A stretch of DNA of 8,697 nt from Actinobacteria bacterium UBA5182 (GTDB taxonomy: Bacteria; Actinomycetota; UBA4738), in contig DHWM01000169.1 in NCBI GenBank assembly GCA_002413185.1, forward strand, positions 7,660-16,356, in the 5' to 3' direction. The notes beneath the pieces are model-generated. The model worked only from the letters and a program-made list of their open reading frames with translations, did no database searches and was not told the DNA's origin. Made by a program: the position numbers and the translations under genes. Each line of letters starts with the position of its first letter. Position 1 is the first letter of the stretch. This document shows positions 6,165 to 8,697 of the stretch, in pieces.

Positions 6165-7031
6165 ATGCCACGAGATGCGGTGATCGGTTCGAGCCGACCA
6201 GTGACGCGGTCCGAGCTGGTGCAGGGCCTGCGGTCGCTGGGCGTCCGGGCCGGCGGCGCCCTGATGGTCCACACCCGCATGAGCGCGTTGGGCTGGGTGG
6301 TGGGCGGTTCCCAGACGGTGGTCGAGGCGCTCCTCGAAGTCCTCGGGCCGGACGGCACCCTGATGGCATACGCGGGATGGGAGGACGACCCCTGGCACCT
6401 CGCCGAGTGGCCTGAGCGGTGGCAACGCGCGTACCTGGAGGAGCTCCCGCCGTTCGATCCGGCGCTGTCAGAGGCAGATCATGAGATGGGCCGGGTCCCC
6501 GAGCGCATCCGCACATGGCCGGGGGCCCGGGCCAGTTCGGGGCACGTCATGCGAATGGTCGCGGTGGGAGCTCGGGCGGAATGGCTGACCGCCGGCCAGC
6601 CCTGGGACGACCCCCAGGGCATCGGTTCGCCACTGGCCCGCCTGGTGGAGGCAGAGGGCCGCGTCCTGATGCTGGGAGCGCCCCTGGAGACACTCACCAT
6701 CCTGCATCACGCCGAGGCCCTGGCCGAAGCCCCCGGCAAACGGTGGGTCCTCTACCGGGTCCCCGTGCGGGAGGGCGCCCGGGTGGTCTGGCGGGACGTC
6801 CACGACATCGACACGTCCTCCCGGGGAGCGCTCCCGTACGAGCGGTTCGTTCCCGAGGGCGTCGACGCGTTCGAGTTCATCGGACGGTCCGCCCTCGACG
6901 CCGGCATCGGGCGGACGGGTCGAGTGGGCGAAGCCGAAAGCCATCTCTTCGAGGCACGGGCGCTGGTGGAGTTCGGCGTTCGATGGATCGAGGAGCGGTT
7001 CGGCGCTGCGGCGGACCCTATCGGCGGCTGA
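6165..7031 (+). CDS. AAC(3)-family N-acetyltransferase (aminoglycoside 3-N-acetyltransferase-like)
   Basis: This 288-residue protein matches the AAC(3) fold, nearest in style to the AAC(3)-II/III/VI group. It transfers acetyl from acetyl-CoA to an amine. Conserved stretches are LMVHTRMSALGWVVGGSQTV (33-52), GPDGTLMAYAGWE (61-73), PPFDPALSE (95-103), GSPLARL (154-160), MLGAPLETLTILHHAEALAE (169-188) and GKRWVLYRVP (191-200). His181 and Glu184 in the LHxAE motif are kept. The usual RSxHPxxS motif is not normal: the aligned stretch ARASSGHVMRM has its His one residue late and lacks the Pro. Chromosomal members do not necessarily give drug resistance, and the true substrate is unknown. The start is the only good in-frame ATG, and the mRNA may be leaderless. 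The 3' end overlaps the convergent protease gene by 14 bp. Confidence 0.9.
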   Translation: MPRDAVIGSSRPVTRSELVQGLRSLGVRAGGALMVHTRMSALGWVVGGSQTVVEALLEVLGPDGTLMAYAGWEDDPWHLAEWPERWQRAYLEELPPFDPALSEADHEMGRVPERIRTWPGARASSGHVMRMVAVGARAEWLTAGQPWDDPQGIGSPLARLVEAEGRVLMLGAPLETLTILHHAEALAEAPGKRWVLYRVPVREGARVVWRDVHDIDTSSRGALPYERFVPEGVDAFEFIGRSALDAGIGRTGRVGEAESHLFEARALVEFGVRWIEERFGAAADPIGG

Positions 7032-7800
7032 GCGCGATCGTCAGGAACCCGATCAAGTTGAACGTGGCGTGGGCGGCCATCGACGCCAGCAGGCTCTGCC
7101 TCCATTCGTAGATCAGGGCCAGACCGATCCCCACCGGGAAGATCGCCAGGATCAGGATCGGCAGGACGTGCAGCAGGGCGAACGCGCACGCCGAGATCAG
7201 CGCCGCCGGCCAGATGGAGAACCGCCGCCGGAGCCCTTTGTAGATGAAGCCGCGGAACAACAGCTCCTCGCCGAACGGAGCGGCCAGGATGACGACGATC
7301 CCGGTCGCGATGAACGCCCCGCTGGTCACGTAGTCGGGGATCTGCTTCGGCTGGGCCGGCCGATGCCCCAGGATGGCCGTGGCCACGCTGAACACGATCA
7401 CCGAGGAGATCCCCGCAACCACCGTAAGCCCGAGGCCCCCGGCGATCCCAGCGCCGATGTCCGACAGCGGTCGTCGGGGGGCGCCCAGCGCTGCCAGGGG
7501 GCCCTTGTCGACGAACCGGACCCACACCAGGACGGCGATCCCGAAGGCGAGCTCCACGATGGCCGTGGCGGCCACGAACTGGAACGTCCTCGACGTGACC
7601 AGCAGGCCCACGGCCGTCGCCAGGAGTCCCCCCGCCACCAGCGCGATGAAGAACACCGGGATCGCCTCGACGGGCTTCCACGTGGCCGCCGGGGTGAGCG
7701 TCCGACCTCCGACCCGGCCGTTCCCGCCGGGTGGAGGCGGCAAGGGCTGAGCGTCGGGGCGAGGAGGCGGCGGAACCCAGGACCCGGTCACACCCCCCAA
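7018..7800 (-). CDS. CPBP-family intramembrane metalloprotease
   Basis: This 260-residue integral membrane protein belongs to the CPBP (Abi/CAAX-like) protease family. A proline-rich cytosolic N-terminus (about 1-40) is followed by hydrophobic segments near 46-69, 74-95, 115-143, 161-175, 198-210, 213-231 and 240-257. All three active-site motifs are intact: EELLFRG with Glu178, Glu179 and Arg183; FALLH with His211; and HATFN with His244 and Asn248. Family members cleave substrates within the membrane; roles in bacteria include protein maturation and bacteriocin immunity, and none can be assigned here. The start is uncertain. TTG at 7800 has GGAAGG 9 nt upstream, while GTG at 7791 would shorten the protein by three residues. 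Its 3' end overlaps the AAC(3)-like gene tail to tail. Confidence 0.9.
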   Translation of the reverse strand: MGGVTGSWVPPPPRPDAQPLPPPPGGNGRVGGRTLTPAATWKPVEAIPVFFIALVAGGLLATAVGLLVTSRTFQFVAATAIVELAFGIAVLVWVRFVDKGPLAALGAPRRPLSDIGAGIAGGLGLTVVAGISSVIVFSVATAILGHRPAQPKQIPDYVTSGAFIATGIVVILAAPFGEELLFRGFIYKGLRRRFSIWPAALISACAFALLHVLPILILAIFPVGIGLALIYEWRQSLLASMAAHATFNLIGFLTIALSRR

Positions 7801-7838
7801 AATGCCACACCTTCCGAGGAATCGTCTTCGCCCCGGCG

Positions 7839-7844
7839 TATCAT
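7839..7844 (+). promoter_or_regulatory. Candidate -10 element for the fumarylacetoacetate-hydrolase-fold gene
   Basis: TATCAT matches five of six bases of the -10 consensus and lies 13 nt before the ATG at 7858, implying a 5' leader of only a few nucleotides. No Shine-Dalgarno sequence precedes the ATG. No convincing -35 was seen. The 57-bp gap also has to hold the promoter of the divergent protease gene. Confidence 0.45.
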
Positions 7845-7857
7845 CCGGGTCCCTATC

Positions 7858-8661
7858 ATGCGGCTCGTCACCTACGACCGGAGAGGCGCGAGACGCCTTG
7901 GTGCGCTGGTCGAGGACATCGTGGTCGACTTACCGGACGCTGTCGGCCACCCGTCGTTTCCCTCCACGATGGAAGCCCTGGTGGCCCGGAACGGCGGGAC
8001 CACGTTCGACGCAGCCAGAGCTGCCCTGGCCCGCCCGGGCGCCATGAAGGAGTCACGGGTGCGCCGCCCCCGTCTCCTCACCCCCTACCTGCCCCCCTTC
8101 CGGAAGGAACGGATCCTCGGCCCGGGGGAAGAGGTGCCGTGGCCACCGGACGCACCGTTCCTCGACCACAACCCCCAGCTCGGCTGCGTGGTCGGCCGGG
8201 CCGGTCGCCGGGCCACGGCGACGAAAGCTTCCGGCTTGATCTTCGGATACATGCTGGTGATCACATGGTCGCCCATCAGGCGTCTGGGCGGAGGTCGAAG
8301 CCGGGTCACGGCGCTCTCCTTCGGACCGTGCATCGTGACCGATGACGAGTTCGATCCCGGGGAAGGGATGCTGGTCGCGAGGATCGACGGCAAGCCGTCC
8401 GCCCAGGTTCCCCTGGCCGCGGCCCGGTCGATCTTCGCCCACATGCTCTCGGTGCGGTCGATGACGGAGAAGGGCGCTCGGCCGGGCATGGTCCTGGCGT
8501 CGCCGCTCCGGCGGCGAGGGGGCGGCCTGGGCATCCCGCTGGAGCCGGACACCGTGGTGGAGGTCGAAGCTCCCGCCCTGGGACTGCTGACGAACCGGCT
8601 GGGGACGCCGGCCGAAGCCCCTTCGGAAGGGACGGGGTTGGAGCGCTCGTCGGGAGCGTGA
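7858..8661 (+). CDS. Fumarylacetoacetate-hydrolase-fold protein lacking the metal ligands
   Basis: This 267-residue protein has the layout of the FAH superfamily. The N-terminal domain begins MRLVTYDRRGARRLGALVED. The catalytic-fold domain (about 100-250) contains LGCVVGR (108-114), IFGYML (128-133), SFGPCIVTDDEF (154-165) and PLEPDTVVEVEAPALGLLTN (227-246). Active members bind Mg or Mn with a Glu-x-Glu pair and a later Asp. Here the pair is Asn105 and Gln107, and the Asp position is Thr136. The usual TGTPxG loop is also missing, replaced by ASPLRRRGGG (214-223). It is therefore probably not a standard C-C bond hydrolase or decarboxylase. The reading frame is intact, so it is not a decayed gene. 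The start is the ATG at 7858; the mRNA may be nearly leaderless. Confidence 0.85.
   Translation: MRLVTYDRRGARRLGALVEDIVVDLPDAVGHPSFPSTMEALVARNGGTTFDAARAALARPGAMKESRVRRPRLLTPYLPPFRKERILGPGEEVPWPPDAPFLDHNPQLGCVVGRAGRRATATKASGLIFGYMLVITWSPIRRLGGGRSRVTALSFGPCIVTDDEFDPGEGMLVARIDGKPSAQVPLAAARSIFAHMLSVRSMTEKGARPGMVLASPLRRRGGGLGIPLEPDTVVEVEAPALGLLTNRLGTPAEAPSEGTGLERSSGA
8644..8658 (+). other. Small hairpin at the end of the FAH-fold gene
   Basis: CGCTC and GAGCG form 5-bp arms around a 5-nt loop, ending just at the stop codon (8659-8661). No T-tract follows, so it is not a clear intrinsic terminator. The remaining 36 nt to the right edge hold nothing I can identify. Confidence 0.2.
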
Positions 8662-8697
8662 GCCCCACTCTTCTTCAGTCGAGCAGCCCAAGACCCT

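Noticed and set aside
6181..6200. Imperfect 20-bp dyad just inside the AAC(3)-like gene as an operator
   Set aside because: Eight of ten positions pair, but a few such dyads are expected by chance in a window of this length, and it lies within coding sequence.
7069..7857. Long upstream extension of the FAH-fold reading frame
   Set aside because: It runs antisense through the CPBP protease gene with a Gln/Arg/Asp/Pro-rich nonsense composition; family alignment starts at the ATG at 7858.

Overview
The window is very GC-rich and almost fully coding, with genes packed end to end, frequent GTG starts, start/stop overlaps and some genes that have no Shine-Dalgarno sequence. Together with the gene content (a B12-dependent acyl-CoA mutase with its G-protein chaperone, stand-alone SCP2 proteins, a GMC oxidoreductase with a small partner subunit), this suggests an actinobacterial chromosome, probably an uncultured soil or environmental lineage. 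The taxonomy is inference. No tRNA, rRNA, CRISPR array, insertion sequence or prophage gene was seen.

Layout. Positions 6122 down to 1 hold eight genes on the minus strand. In order of transcription these are: a gluconate-2-dehydrogenase-subunit-3-like small subunit; a GMC flavin oxidoreductase whose ATG directly follows the previous stop; a 122-bp gap with a short inverted repeat; then a compact six-gene run of SCP2 protein, zinc alcohol dehydrogenase, second SCP2 protein, stand-alone cyclic-nucleotide-binding-domain protein, MeaB/MeaI-type GTPase, and the large subunit of an acyl-CoA mutase that runs off the left edge. Spacings inside the six-gene run are 20, -4, 13, 28 and 4 nt, so it is very likely one operon. 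On the plus strand, 6165-7031 encodes an AAC(3)-type N-acetyltransferase. It is divergent from the oxidoreductase pair and overlaps tail to tail with a minus-strand CPBP membrane protease (7018-7800). Divergent from that is a fumarylacetoacetate-hydrolase-fold gene (7858-8661).

How the genes may work together. The mutase would be annotated automatically as methylmalonyl-CoA mutase, but both residues that separate methylmalonyl-CoA from isobutyryl-CoA mutases are of the isobutyryl type (Phe79 and Gln197). The operon is therefore better read as handling a branched acyl-CoA: SCP2 proteins carrying a lipid or acyl-CoA, a dehydrogenase acting on an alcohol or carbonyl, and mutase plus chaperone rearranging the carbon skeleton. 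The pathway itself is inference.

The other notable item is the fumarylacetoacetate-hydrolase-like protein. All three expected acidic metal ligands are replaced, two of them by Asn and Gln, which suggests a pseudoenzyme or a different chemistry. I did not see a wholly new defence or mobile system here.
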